Shown here one piece after another: positions 33,385 to 42,113 of a stretch of 64,000 nt of DNA. This DNA comes from Thiobacillus denitrificans DSM 12475. Its GTDB lineage: Bacteria; Pseudomonadota; Gammaproteobacteria; Burkholderiales; Thiobacillaceae. Numbering within the stretch: the stretch's first letter is position 1; every line of letters starts with the position of its first letter. Below the pieces are notes generated by a model. The model had not been told where the DNA came from. It did no database searches and saw only the letters and a list, made by a program, of their open reading frames with translations. The stretch spans positions 295,215 through 359,214 of the forward strand of contig NZ_AQWL01000003.1 in the NCBI RefSeq assembly GCF_000376425.1, written 5' to 3'. A program made the translations under genes and the position numbers.

Positions 33385-34344
33385 ATGAAACGGGGCATGA
33401 AAATCCGGACTGGATCATTCCCGCTGAAAATCGACATGCTGCCCGCCTCCCTCAAACGCTACGCCTGGCTCTCCATCGCGGCGGCCCTCGCCACCATCCT
33501 GCTCAAGGGCTGGGCCTGGTGGCTCACCGGCTCGGTCGGCCTGCTGTCCGACGCGCTCGAATCCTTCGTCAATCTGGCCGGCGCGATGATGGCGCTGGCC
33601 ATGCTGTCGCTGGCCTCCCAGCCGGCCGACGACAATCATGCGCACGGCCACGGCAAGGCAGAGTACTTCTCCAGCGCATTCGAGGGTTTTCTCATCCTCA
33701 TTGCTGCTGTCAGCATCGCGTATGCCGCTATCGAGCGCCTGTTGAACCCGCAGCCGCTCGAAGCGGTAGGGATCGGCCTAGTGGTGTCGGTGGCCGCATC
33801 GGTGATCAACCTGATCACCTCGCGCACCCTCATGGGGGTCGGCCGCAAATACAAATCCATCACCCTGGAAGCCGACGCCCACCACCTGCTCACCGATGTC
33901 TGGACGTCCGCAGGCGTCATTGCGGGAGTCGGGCTGGTATGGGCGACCGGCTGGCTCTGGTTCGATCCGGTGATCGCCTTGCTGGTGGCCCTGAATATCG
34001 TATGGACCGGGTGGCATCTGCTGCAGCGCTCCGCCGCAGGCCTGATGGACGTTTCCCTCCCCGAGGAAGAAATCAGGGCCATCGAAGCCATACTCGACGG
34101 CTACCGCCGGCAGGGGCTGGAATTCCATGCCCTGCGCACGCGCCAGGCTGGCGCCCGGGCCTTCATCACCCTGCATGTCATGATGCCTGGAACCTGGACG
34201 CTCCAGCAGGGGCATGACTGCTCGGAACGCATCGAAGCCGACATCCGGCAAGCCATCCCCTACGCCCACATCACCACGCATCTGGAGCCGCGGGAAGACC
34301 CCGTCTCCCTGGCGGATCAGGAACTGGATCGCCGGACGGATTGA
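33385..34344 (+). CDS. cation diffusion facilitator family transporter
   Basis: Inner-membrane metal/proton antiporter (about 320 residues) with six hydrophobic helices and a C-terminal cytoplasmic domain. Metal-site helices read [13 protein letters not shown] and [18 protein letters not shown], with the loop [13 protein letters not shown], typical of FieF/ZitB-like exporters; the metal cannot be told. Start unclear: GTG 33376, ATG 33385, ATG 33397 or ATG 33439 ([13 protein letters not shown]), none with a good ribosome site. The last 28 bases overlap the convergent DUF2784 gene. Confidence 0.88.
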   Translation: MKRGMKIRTGSFPLKIDMLPASLKRYAWLSIAAALATILLKGWAWWLTGSVGLLSDALESFVNLAGAMMALAMLSLASQPADDNHAHGHGKAEYFSSAFEGFLILIAAVSIAYAAIERLLNPQPLEAVGIGLVVSVAASVINLITSRTLMGVGRKYKSITLEADAHHLLTDVWTSAGVIAGVGLVWATGWLWFDPVIALLVALNIVWTGWHLLQRSAAGLMDVSLPEEEIRAIEAILDGYRRQGLEFHALRTRQAGARAFITLHVMMPGTWTLQQGHDCSERIEADIRQAIPYAHITTHLEPREDPVSLADQELDRRTD

Positions 34345-34727
34345 GCCTGCCGCACTCGGGCCTTGCGGCGCCAGGCCCGGTAAGCCAGCGCATATGCCAC
34401 CAGATTCACCCCCACGACCACCCCGCCCAGCACCTGCTGGAGCGGCAGGGTCAGATGCCCCGGATACAGGATTGGCAGCAGGGTGCGTTCGATGAAATCG
34501 CCGTCGTAAGCGCTGCCTCCACCAATGACGCGCAGGTGATTTTCCAATGGCGTGAGCGGGCAGATCCCGCCGCTGAATTCGATGAATGCGCCCCAGGCGG
34601 CGGCTGGCAGATGCAGCCAGGCCAGCCTTGGCCAGCGCAGCAGGAGAAACCCGCCCGCCACCACGAAGGCGACGAAAAGCAGGTGCACGACCACCACTGC
34701 GTCGGCGAGCATGGCGGCCATGCTCAT
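34317..34727 (-). CDS. DUF2784 family membrane protein
   Basis: 136-residue protein with three or four hydrophobic helices. The DUF2784 hallmarks are visible: [17 protein letters not shown], then [27 protein letters not shown] and [15 protein letters not shown]. Function unknown. Tail-to-tail overlap with the cation transporter gene. Confidence 0.85.
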   Translation of the reverse strand: MSMAAMLADAVVVVHLLFVAFVVAGGFLLLRWPRLAWLHLPAAAWGAFIEFSGGICPLTPLENHLRVIGGGSAYDGDFIERTLLPILYPGHLTLPLQQVLGGVVVGVNLVAYALAYRAWRRKARVRQAQSVRRSSS

Positions 34728-34942
34728 CGCCGGGAAGCCGGGGCTGCCATGCGTTTTCTCCCTTCATCCATTCGAACGGCACGAACCATGCGATGCTTGC
34801 GCCTCGGCGGCACTCTGTAGTGCTGGCAGCTGCGGCAGCGCCACCTCGCGCGCGAAGCGGATCGGCCAGTGCAATCAACGCCGGGAAAGATGAACGGACA
34901 ATCGTGCCGTTGCGGCTATCTCGGGTCTTGCGAATGCGCCAT
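34728..34942. other. intergenic region, nothing recognised
   Basis: A 215-base gap between the pirin stop and the DUF2784 start (both minus). No convincing coding frame, tRNA, terminator or promoter was found; it presumably holds the DUF2784 promoter. Confidence 0.5.
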
Positions 34943-35800
34943 TCAATGTCCGCTCATCGCCGCCCGCGTCCGCACCAGCCGGTCATCACGATAATCCGCG
35001 AAAGCCTGCTCGATTTCCTCGCGGGTGTTCATGACGAAGGGGCCATACTGCACCACCGGCTCGCCGATCGGCCGGCCTGCCACCAGGATGAGGCGGACGC
35101 CCTCCTCGCCTGCCACGATGTCCACCGTATCGCCGGCCCCCAGCACGGCCAGGTTGTGCGTCTTCAACTCCTGTTCTGCCAGGCGCGCGGCGCCCTCGAA
35201 AACATAGACGAAGGCATTGCGCGTCCCGCTCAGCGGAAGACTGAAACGCGCCGCGGCGGCAAGGGTGACGTCGAGATAGAGGACATCGGTGGCGGAGTCC
35301 TCGATGACGCCGCGCACGCCGCCGAATTCGCCCGCCAGCACCCGCACCCGGCCGGCGTCCAGCGCCACCTCGGGAATCGCCGCCGAGGAGAACTCCTGAT
35401 AGGCCGGATCGGACATCTTGTCGCGGGCCGGCAGGTTGATCCACAGCTGGAAGCCGCGCATCAGGCCATCGGTCTGCTGCGGCATTTCGGAGTGGATGAC
35501 GCCGCTGGCCGCCTTCATCCATTGCACGCCGCCGGCCTTGAGGTCGCCGCGGTTGCCCATGCTGTCGCGGTGCTCCATATGGCCGTCGAGCATGTAGGTG
35601 AAGGTGATGAAGCCGCGATGCGGGTGCTCCGGAAAGCCGGCGATGTACTCATCCGGATTGTCGCTACCGAAGTGGTCGAGCATCAGGAAGGGGTCCAGGT
35701 TCTTCAGTGCCGGCGTGCCTATGCTGCGATGAACGGTGACCCCGGCGCCTTCGGTCACTTCGAAGGCGGGGACAAGCTGGCGAATGGGGCGTGTGTTCAT
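34943..35800 (-). CDS. pirin family protein
   Basis: Bicupin protein (285 residues) related to YhhW quercetinase/pirin. The N-terminal cupin holds the metal ligands in GFPEHPHRGFITFTYMLDG and GVIHSEMPQQ. Start MNTRPIRQLVPAFEV with GGAGG upstream. It follows azoR by 50 bases; pirin-azoreductase pairs under a LysR regulator occur in quinone or electrophile stress loci, which is the suggested role. Confidence 0.9.
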   Translation of the reverse strand: MNTRPIRQLVPAFEVTEGAGVTVHRSIGTPALKNLDPFLMLDHFGSDNPDEYIAGFPEHPHRGFITFTYMLDGHMEHRDSMGNRGDLKAGGVQWMKAASGVIHSEMPQQTDGLMRGFQLWINLPARDKMSDPAYQEFSSAAIPEVALDAGRVRVLAGEFGGVRGVIEDSATDVLYLDVTLAAAARFSLPLSGTRNAFVYVFEGAARLAEQELKTHNLAVLGAGDTVDIVAGEEGVRLILVAGRPIGEPVVQYGPFVMNTREEIEQAFADYRDDRLVRTRAAMSGH

Positions 35801-35850
35801 GGAAACCTCCTTGCTCTGCCTAAGCATGATGGTCCGACTCGGTCCGGATT

Positions 35851-36504
35851 TCAAACCGCCTCGGCGAGTGCCGGCCAGTCACGCTCCAGCACGTGGGTGA
35901 TGCGTTCGGATGCCTGCTGGCGCGCGGTGTCGCCGCGTGCCATGCCGCGGTCGGCGGCGATCACCTCGAGGTCGGCAATGCCGAGGAAACCCAGCACGAA
36001 TTTCAGCCAGGGGGTGGCGAAGTCGATGGCGCTGCCGACCTCGGTGCCGCCGCTGGCCGCGAGGATATAGGCCTTCTTGCCGGTCAGCAGGCCTTCCGGT
36101 CCGTATTCGGTGTAGCGGAAGGTCAGCCGGGCACGCGCGACCTGGTCGATCCAGGCCTTGAGACTGGCCGGCACGCCAAAGTTGTAGATGGGCGTGGCGA
36201 TCACCAGCACGTCGGCCGCCATCAGTTCGCCCACCAGTTCGTCCGATCTTGCCAGGGCCTGGCGCTGGGCTGCCGTGCGCGCCTCGGGGTCGGTCAAGTT
36301 GGCATCGACCCAGGCAGCGTCGACCAGAGGCAGGCCCGGTGCCACATCGCGCCGGACTAGCGTCAGGCCGGGCATGCGCTCACCCAGTTCATCGAGCATC
36401 TGGTCGGCGAGCTGGCGGCTGACGGAACCCTCGCCGCGGGCGCTGGCATCGATGCGCAGCACGCGCAGTTTGGTAGTAGGGGAAATGGATTGGCTTGCTT
36501 GCAT
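35851..36504 (-). CDS. azoR: FMN-dependent NADH:quinone/azo reductase
   Basis: Flavodoxin-fold reductase (217 residues) of the AzoR family that reduces quinones and azo compounds by two electrons. The segments RIDASARGEGSVSRQLADQ, TPIYNFGVPASLKAWIDQVAR, FRYTEYGPEGLLTGKKAYI and LAASGGTEVGS bind FMN. Start MQASQSISPTTKLR with AGGAG upstream; the longer open frame crosses the regulatory region. Divergent from the LysR gene that probably controls it. Confidence 0.92.
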   Translation of the reverse strand: MQASQSISPTTKLRVLRIDASARGEGSVSRQLADQMLDELGERMPGLTLVRRDVAPGLPLVDAAWVDANLTDPEARTAAQRQALARSDELVGELMAADVLVIATPIYNFGVPASLKAWIDQVARARLTFRYTEYGPEGLLTGKKAYILAASGGTEVGSAIDFATPWLKFVLGFLGIADLEVIAADRGMARGDTARQQASERITHVLERDWPALAEAV

Positions 36505-36621
36505 GACGATGATCTCCTGTGCGGTCCGATGCCCGATTGGCACCCTGAAGTCATTGTCGAATTTGCAAATAGAAGAATAAAGGCCAAGAATTGGAAATAA
36601 TTGTTCTTTATAAAGCAACTA
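36505..36621. promoter_or_regulatory. divergent azoR / lysR control region
   Basis: The 117-base gap is AT-rich compared with its surroundings and holds two perfect 10-base palindromes, ATTTGCAAAT (36561-36570) and CTTTATAAAG (36606-36615). LysR regulators usually bind such divergent gaps; which element is the operator is not resolved. Confidence 0.4.
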
Positions 36622-37539
36622 ATGGACCGATTTGGCGACATGCACATGTTCGTGAGCGTGGTGGAAACCGGCAGCATCAGCGCCGCGGCCGAGCGCTTGG
36701 GCGTGGCCAAGTCGGCCGTCAGCCGCCGCCTGGCGGAACTCGAATCGCGCCTTGGCGCTTCCCTCATCCATCGCACCACGCGCCGGCTCAACCTGACCGA
36801 CAGCGGCCGCGCCTATTACGATCGCTGCGTCGTCATCCTGGCCGACCTGGACGAGGCGGAAGCCGCTGTATCCCAGGCCCACCGGGCACTCAAGGGCAGG
36901 CTCAAGGTGGCGCTGCCGCATGCATTCGGCCTGCTGCACCTGGCCCCGCTCATCCAGGACTTCATGGCGCAGCATCCTGACGTGCAATTCGAGCTGGACT
37001 TCAACGACCGCCAGGTCGACCTGATGCAGGAAGGCTTCGACCTCGCCATCCGCATCGCCACGCTGGCCGATTCCAGCCTGATCGCGCGCCGCCTGGCGCC
37101 GATCCGCCACGCAGTCTGCGCCAGCCCGGATTACCTCGCACGGCACGGCATCCCGAGCGTTGCGGCTGACATGGTTCATCACGCCTGCCTCGTCTACAGC
37201 AACCTGAGCGACCCGGGTCTGTGGTCCTACCGCGGGCCGGACGGACGGCCCGGCAGCGTGCGGGTGCCGGTTCGGCTGGCGGCCAGCAGCGGCGACTTCC
37301 TTATCCGCGCCGCCATCGCGGGCGAAGGGCTGATCCTGCACCCCACCTTCTATATTCATGAGGCGCTGCGCTCGGGCAAGCTGGTGCGGGTACTGTCCGA
37401 TCATGCCTGGCCGGAACTCTCGGCCTACGCGGTCTATCCGCCGACGCGCCATCTTTCCAGCCGGGTGCGGGCCTTCATCGACTTCGTGGCGGAGCGCCTG
37501 GCGGGCGAACCCTATTGGGACCGCGCCGGCCCGGTCTGA
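36622..37539 (+). CDS. LysR family transcriptional regulator
   Basis: 305-residue regulator: N-terminal winged helix (MHMFVSVVETGSISAAAERLGVAKSA region, SRRLAELESRLGASLIHRTT), then a type 2 periplasmic-binding effector domain (LKVALPHAFGLLHLAPLI onward), of the aaeR/dmlR-like subgroup. Divergently placed from azoR-pirin and likely their regulator. Start ATG 36622 (MDRFGDMHMFV) preferred to the TTG at 36601. Confidence 0.9.
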   Translation: MDRFGDMHMFVSVVETGSISAAAERLGVAKSAVSRRLAELESRLGASLIHRTTRRLNLTDSGRAYYDRCVVILADLDEAEAAVSQAHRALKGRLKVALPHAFGLLHLAPLIQDFMAQHPDVQFELDFNDRQVDLMQEGFDLAIRIATLADSSLIARRLAPIRHAVCASPDYLARHGIPSVAADMVHHACLVYSNLSDPGLWSYRGPDGRPGSVRVPVRLAASSGDFLIRAAIAGEGLILHPTFYIHEALRSGKLVRVLSDHAWPELSAYAVYPPTRHLSSRVRAFIDFVAERLAGEPYWDRAGPV

Positions 37540-37577
37540 AAACGCGCCCGACCGCTCTCCCGCATGCACGGCTGGGC

Positions 37578-38789
37578 TCACTCGCCGCGATAGATGTAAT
37601 CCCGTCTGAACGGATAATTGGGCTGGCTGCCGCCGACGCCCTTGCCCGCCAGCACCTGCCACAGTTCCAGCCAGCCATGATCGAAGGCATGGGCCGAACC
37701 CGCCATGTAGATGCGCCAGATACGGTATTTCTGTTCGCCGATCAGGCGGCGGGCTTCGTCTGCATGCTGCTCCAGCCGGGTGACCCAGTGCCACAGGGTT
37801 GTGCCGTAATGAGGGCGCAGGTTTTCGGCGTCGAGGCATTCGAGACCGCTGTCTGCAGCGGCACGCAGCACGTCGGCGGCGTGCACCAGTTCGCCGCCGG
37901 GAAAAACATAATCGTCGATGAATTCGGAGATCCCGCTGCCAAGTCCGCCGGATTCGGTTGCGGCAGCGGTAATGCCATGATTGAGCAGCAGTCCGCCCGG
38001 TTTGAGCAGGTCCATGATCTTGTTGAAGTACGCAGCGAGATTCGCACGCCCGACATGTTCGAACATGCCGACGCTGGCAATCTTGTCGTAGCCGTCCGGT
38101 TCGTGCATGTCGCGGTAGTCCATCTTGCGCACCTCGACCCGGCCGCCCAGGCCGCGCTCGGCAATCTGTTCGCTGACGTAGGCATGCTGGTCATCCGACA
38201 GGGTGATGCCCACTGCCCGCACGTCGTAGCGTTCCGCCGCATGCAGGATCAAGCCGCCCCAGCCGCAGCCGATATCGAGAAAGCGCTCGCCGCGATGAAG
38301 GTCGAGCTTGCGGCAGATGTGGTCGAGCTTGGCTTCCTGCGCGGCGTCCAGGCTCATGTCCGGCTGCCTGAAGTAGGCGCACGAATAGATCCGCCGGCGG
38401 TCCAGCCACAGGCCATAGAAATCGTTGGAAACGTCGTAGTGATACTGGATGTTCCTGCGGTCCCTGGCCCGCGTGTGGCGCCACCACTTCCAGCCCTCCG
38501 AGCCGATTTTCGGTGCGCAGTCGCCGGCGTTGCACAGACGGTCGCCGAGCGCCAGGATGTCACGAACGTCGCCGATGAGATCCAGCCCCCCTTCCACATA
38601 GGCCCGCGCCAGCACGCCCAGACTGGGGTCGGCCATGGCCTTGAGACTGGATGGCCGATGCAGTCGCACCCGCACCACGGCTTCGGCGACAGCACCCACC
38701 TGCTCGCCATTCCACAATTCGACGGCGAACGGCAGACCCGAGGCCTCCACCCGCCGCCGCAGTTGATGAACCAGCAATTGATTCAGCAT
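37578..38789 (-). CDS. cfa: cyclopropane-fatty-acyl-phospholipid synthase family methyltransferase
   Basis: 403-residue enzyme that uses SAM to methylenate unsaturated acyl chains in membrane phospholipids. N-terminal lipid-binding domain (AYVEGGLDLIGDVRDIL), the characteristic NIQYHYDVSNDFYGLWLD and YSCAYF, SAM motif FLDIGCGWGGLILHAA and bicarbonate-site residues in SVGMFEHVG and ELVHAADVLRAA. Monocistronic by spacing; convergent with the LysR gene. Confidence 0.92.
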   Translation of the reverse strand: MLNQLLVHQLRRRVEASGLPFAVELWNGEQVGAVAEAVVRVRLHRPSSLKAMADPSLGVLARAYVEGGLDLIGDVRDILALGDRLCNAGDCAPKIGSEGWKWWRHTRARDRRNIQYHYDVSNDFYGLWLDRRRIYSCAYFRQPDMSLDAAQEAKLDHICRKLDLHRGERFLDIGCGWGGLILHAAERYDVRAVGITLSDDQHAYVSEQIAERGLGGRVEVRKMDYRDMHEPDGYDKIASVGMFEHVGRANLAAYFNKIMDLLKPGGLLLNHGITAAATESGGLGSGISEFIDDYVFPGGELVHAADVLRAAADSGLECLDAENLRPHYGTTLWHWVTRLEQHADEARRLIGEQKYRIWRIYMAGSAHAFDHGWLELWQVLAGKGVGGSQPNYPFRRDYIYRGE

Positions 38790-38852
38790 CGTGCCTTCCT
38801 CTCAAAGACGGCGGCACGTTGTTGTTGTGGTTTTACCGCCTGACTAATGACT

Positions 38853-39437
38853 TTAGGCCAAATCCACCGCCAGCGCTGCGCGGGTGTTTTCCGCCAGCGT
38901 TGTCGCTTCCACTGCATAGGCAGCGAGATCGATGCCCATGCGAACCGGGCTGCCGGCCTTGGCGGCCGCGATCGAGGCAGGGTCGAGCTCGAAACGCAGG
39001 AAATGCACCGCCGAGGTTTTCTCCTCGTTCTCGCGTTCCAGGTCTTCGTCGGCGATGGCGAACACTTTCGCCTGCTCGGCCACCTGCACCCACACGCGGT
39101 CCTCGATCCCCTTGAGCTTCGCCAGCGCGATCTTGCGCTCGTCCGGGTCGGAATACTGGATCATCATCGTCGCCTTCCAGTTGGTGCCGTCCGGAATCAG
39201 CGGATTGTAGGCGTCGAGCTCGTCCTGGATGCCGGCCTCCTCAAAGGTGCGCTCGGCGCGCAGCATTTCCTGGATCTGGTAGCGCATGGTTTTCTCGTCT
39301 TCGAAAATCAGCGTGACGTGGGCGCCCAGCTCGACCATACGGCTTTTCTTGTGCGCCATCACTTCGGCACGCATTTGCGGACGCGCCTTGGCGTAGCCCT
39401 CCAGGGTCAGCAGGCTGTCACGGGTGATCTGCGGCAT
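38853..39437 (-). CDS. DUF3501 family protein
   Basis: 194-residue soluble protein matching DUF3501 by its pattern MPQITRDSLLTLEGYAKARPQ (first part), IFEDEKTMRYQIQEMLRAER, LIPDGTNWKATMMIQY and AVHFLRFEL. Function unknown. The family repeatedly travels with an Fe-S (CCG-domain) protein and rubrerythrin, exactly as here, so a role in peroxide or iron-sulfur protection is inferred from context. It starts 23 bases after the Fe-S gene. Confidence 0.88.
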   Translation of the reverse strand: MPQITRDSLLTLEGYAKARPQMRAEVMAHKKSRMVELGAHVTLIFEDEKTMRYQIQEMLRAERTFEEAGIQDELDAYNPLIPDGTNWKATMMIQYSDPDERKIALAKLKGIEDRVWVQVAEQAKVFAIADEDLERENEEKTSAVHFLRFELDPASIAAAKAGSPVRMGIDLAAYAVEATTLAENTRAALAVDLA

Positions 39438-39460
39438 AAGTATTCTCCTTGCTCAACGAT

Positions 39461-40792
39461 TCATTCCAGGCCGTAGGCGATGCGCAGCAGTGTGATCGGG
39501 TGCTGCTTCTGCGCGGTGGCCGTTTCGCCCATGCCCTGCAGGATGTGACGCGCGGCGATCGCGCAGTCGGAACTCACATAATCGGGCTGCGGCTCGGCCA
39601 TCTGGCGGAACACCGGCTTGCCGATCTTCATCGACTTGGCGAAATGTTCGCTCTTCACGCCCCAGGTGCCGTCGTGGCCCGAGCAGCGCTCGACCATGTT
39701 CACGGTCGCGCCGGCCAGTTGCAGCGCGTCGCGTGTCTTGTTGCCAATGTTCTGCACGCGCTGGTGGCAGGGAACATGGTAGGACACCTTGCCGAGCGGA
39801 CGCTTGAAATCGGTCTTCAGCAGACCGTCGACGTTGCGCGCCATCAGGTATTCGAACGGATCCCACATCGCTTCCATGACCGCCTGCACGTCGGCATCGT
39901 GGGGGAACATCAGCGGCAACTCCTTCTTGTACATCAGGGTGCACGAAGGCACCGCGGTGAGGATCGCATAGCCTTCGCGCGCCAGCTTGGCCAGATGCGG
40001 GATGTTGATTTCCTTTAGCCGCGCCACGGCGTCGAGGTCGCCCAGTTCCAGCTTGGGCATGCCGCAGCAGGCTTCCTTCTCCACCAGCACGGCGGGAATC
40101 TCGTTGTGCGCCAGCAGCTTCAGCAGATCGTGGCCGATGCCGGGCTCGTTGTAGTTGACGTAGCAGGTGGCATAGATCGCCACCTTTCCGGGCGTCTTCT
40201 CGCCGGCCTTCACCGCGAAGTCGCTGCGCGGCCGGGCGGTGGCGCGGAATTTCGCGCTGTCGTACTCGGGCAACTGGCGGTCGGGGTGGATTTTCATCAC
40301 GCCGTCGACCAGCTTGCGGATCGGCTTGCTCTTCAGGCTCGCGTTCACCGCCTGCACCACCACCGGGATCGACGCGAGCTTGCCCATCATGTCGGTGCTG
40401 GAAAGCAGCTTGTCGCGAAAACTGGCGCCGCTCTGCCGGAACTTGATCGCCTTGGCGCGCAGCATGGTGTGCGGAAAATCCAGATTCCACGGATGCGGCG
40501 GCACGTAGGGACACTTGGTCATGTAGCAGAGATCGCAGAGGTAGCACTCGTCGACCACCTTCCAGTAGTCGGCCTTGGCGACGCCGTCCACTTCCATCGT
40601 CGACGATTCGTCGATCAGGTCGAACAGGGTCGGAAACGCGGTGCACAGCGACACGCAGCGGCGGCAGCCGTGACAGATGTCGAAAATGCGCTCAAGCTCA
40701 TGCATGAGCTTGCCCTCGTTGTAGAAATCCGGGGTTTTCCAGTCGAGCGGATGACGGGTGGGGGCTTCGAGGTTGCCTTCACGAGTGCTCAT
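39461..40792 (-). CDS. heterodisulfide reductase-related Fe-S protein (GlpC/CCG type)
   Basis: 443-residue protein with two N-terminal [4Fe-4S] ferredoxin motifs (CHGCRRCVSLC and CYLCDLCYMTKCP) and two cysteine-rich CCG-type domains (KEACCGMPKLE and VPCHQRVQNIG with ERCSGHDGTWG), as in GlpC, LutA and HdrB relatives. It probably passes electrons between a soluble donor and an unknown partner; with rubrerythrin next door, it may feed peroxide reduction. Start is MSTREGNLEAP at 40792; the frame stays open into the rubrerythrin gene without meaning. Confidence 0.88.
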   Translation of the reverse strand: MSTREGNLEAPTRHPLDWKTPDFYNEGKLMHELERIFDICHGCRRCVSLCTAFPTLFDLIDESSTMEVDGVAKADYWKVVDECYLCDLCYMTKCPYVPPHPWNLDFPHTMLRAKAIKFRQSGASFRDKLLSSTDMMGKLASIPVVVQAVNASLKSKPIRKLVDGVMKIHPDRQLPEYDSAKFRATARPRSDFAVKAGEKTPGKVAIYATCYVNYNEPGIGHDLLKLLAHNEIPAVLVEKEACCGMPKLELGDLDAVARLKEINIPHLAKLAREGYAILTAVPSCTLMYKKELPLMFPHDADVQAVMEAMWDPFEYLMARNVDGLLKTDFKRPLGKVSYHVPCHQRVQNIGNKTRDALQLAGATVNMVERCSGHDGTWGVKSEHFAKSMKIGKPVFRQMAEPQPDYVSSDCAIAARHILQGMGETATAQKQHPITLLRIAYGLE

Positions 40793-40826
40793 GGCGATCC
40801 TTGCTTGTGAAAACTGAAAAAATTTG

Positions 40827-40931
40827 TCCGCGAAGGACGCGAAGGGACGCGAAGAAAACCTGAAGCAATGGAGGCGACATTTGATCAATCGCCGTTTGCC
40901 TCGCTTCGCGCCTCTTCGCGTCCTTCGCGGA
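40827..40931. repeat. REP-like inverted repeat between rubrerythrin and the Fe-S gene
   Basis: Two 28-base arms (40827-40854 and 40904-40931) are inverted copies matching 26 of 28 positions, built from the unit TTCGCGTCCTTCGCGG, with a 49-base spacer. It resembles dispersed REP/BIME-type elements and lies in the 185-base gap after rubrerythrin, where it could limit or stabilise the transcript. Confidence 0.65.
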
Positions 40932-40977
40932 TAAAGCCTTGAACGGGGCGGGCAAGCCCACCCCGTGCACGGGCGAT

Positions 40978-41397
40978 TTACGCGCCCAGGCTGTCCAGGG
41001 TCTTCTGGAACTTGTTGGCGTGCGAACGCTCGGCCTTGGCCAGCGTTTCGAACCAGTCGGCGATTTCGTCGAAGCCTTCCGAACGTGCATCCTTGGCCAT
41101 GCCCGGGTACATGTCGGTGTACTCGTGGGTTTCGCCCGCGATCGCGGTCTTCAGGTTGTCGGCGGTGGGGCCGAAGGCCATGCCGGTGGCGGGGTCGCCA
41201 CAGGTTTCCAGGTATTCCAGATGGCCGTGCGCATGGCCGGTTTCGCCTTCGGCGGTGGAACGGAACACGGCGGCAACGTCGTTGTAGCCTTCCACGTCGG
41301 CTTTGCCTGCGAAATAGAGGTAACGGCGGTTGGCCTGCGATTCGCCGGCGAAGGCGGCTTTCAGATGTTCTTCGGTTTTCGAGCCTTTGAGTTGCAT
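40978..41397 (-). CDS. rbr: rubrerythrin family protein (diiron, no rubredoxin domain)
   Basis: 139-residue ferritin-like protein that reduces hydrogen peroxide at a diiron site. The ligand helices carry [48 protein letters not shown] and [15 protein letters not shown]. The C-terminal rubredoxin domain of classical rubrerythrin is absent, so electrons must come from another protein, plausibly the adjacent Fe-S protein. ATG 41397 with AAGGAG upstream. A palindromic operator lies upstream. Confidence 0.92.
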   Translation of the reverse strand: MQLKGSKTEEHLKAAFAGESQANRRYLYFAGKADVEGYNDVAAVFRSTAEGETGHAHGHLEYLETCGDPATGMAFGPTADNLKTAIAGETHEYTDMYPGMAKDARSEGFDEIADWFETLAKAERSHANKFQKTLDSLGA

Positions 41398-41708
41398 AAC
41401 CTGATCTCCTTGATTGACATAAACATGCTTTGCAGCACTGACGATCCATCCCGCTTCAACCCGTCCTGCTAGCACTACTCAGCAGGCCGGCCAGTGGATA
41501 GAATACGGTTTTTAGACTTAGTCTAATACCTGAACGAAGGATAAACCCGCCACGATGACAGTGTCAACCTCACTCGCGCATTCATTCGAAACAGGGGCTT
41601 CCGAACAGTCTACTCAGCATAGGACAACCGGAAACCTTTACACCATCATGGGCATGCATCGACGTGTTGCCGCTTGCAGTTACACTCATTCTCTACCGGA
41701 GATTCGCC
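41398..41708. other. intergenic control region between rubrerythrin and msrB
   Basis: 311 bases between two divergent genes, richer in AT than the flanks. It holds the proposed rubrerythrin promoter and palindrome (41500-41527) and must contain the msrB promoter; no small gene or RNA was recognised in the rest. Confidence 0.6.
41500..41527 (-). promoter_or_regulatory. rubrerythrin promoter with PerR/Fur-family-like palindrome
   Basis: TTAGACTTAGTCTAA (41512-41526) is a perfect 7+1+7 palindrome. On the minus strand it is followed by a TATTCT -10 (41500-41505), so it covers the -35 position, as expected for a repressor operator. It matches 14 of 17 bases of the palindrome upstream of ftsH. A Fur-superfamily regulator responding to peroxide is the likely ligand by motif form and by the gene it controls. 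Confidence 0.5.
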
Positions 41709-42110
41709 ATGAGCTTTGACAAAACCAAGACCGACGCCGAATGGCGTGCCGAACTGCCACCCGAGCAATACCGCATCCTGCGTGAACACGGTACCGAGCG
41801 GGCGTTCACCGGGCAATACTGGGATCATCACGAAACCGGTGAATACCGCTGCGCCGCCTGTGGCGAACCCCTGTTTTCCTCTGCCACCAAGTACGATTCA
41901 GGCAGCGGCTGGCCAAGCTTTTTCCAGCCGCTGAACGCCGACGCGGTGGCGGAAAAGACCGACACCAGCCACGGCATGACGCGCGTCGAGGCACTCTGCC
42001 GCCGCTGCGGTTCGCATCTCGGGCACATCTTCACGGACGGCCCCGCGCCTACCGGCCTGCGCTATTGCATCAATTCGGCCTCGCTGAACTTCCAGAAAAA
42101 ACAGGACTGA
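41709..42110 (+). CDS. msrB: peptide-methionine (R)-S-oxide reductase MsrB
   Basis: Repairs oxidised methionine in proteins (133 residues). Zinc-binding pairs CAACGEP and [10 protein letters not shown], substrate region [10 protein letters not shown] and the catalytic cysteine in [11 protein letters not shown] are intact. Start [12 protein letters not shown] with CCGGAGA upstream. It opens a plus-strand cluster with the flavin reductase three bases on. Confidence 0.95.
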   Translation: MSFDKTKTDAEWRAELPPEQYRILREHGTERAFTGQYWDHHETGEYRCAACGEPLFSSATKYDSGSGWPSFFQPLNADAVAEKTDTSHGMTRVEALCRRCGSHLGHIFTDGPAPTGLRYCINSASLNFQKKQD

Positions 42111-42113
42111 ACC

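Noticed and set aside
34586-36070. A 494-codon plus-strand frame across the pirin and azoreductase genes
   Set aside because: Antisense shadow of pirin and azoR with Arg/His/Gln-rich composition and no recognisable domain.
39461-41449. A 662-codon frame joining the Fe-S protein with an upstream extension over rubrerythrin
   Set aside because: The upstream part is an off-frame reading of rubrerythrin; the Fe-S family start is at 40792.
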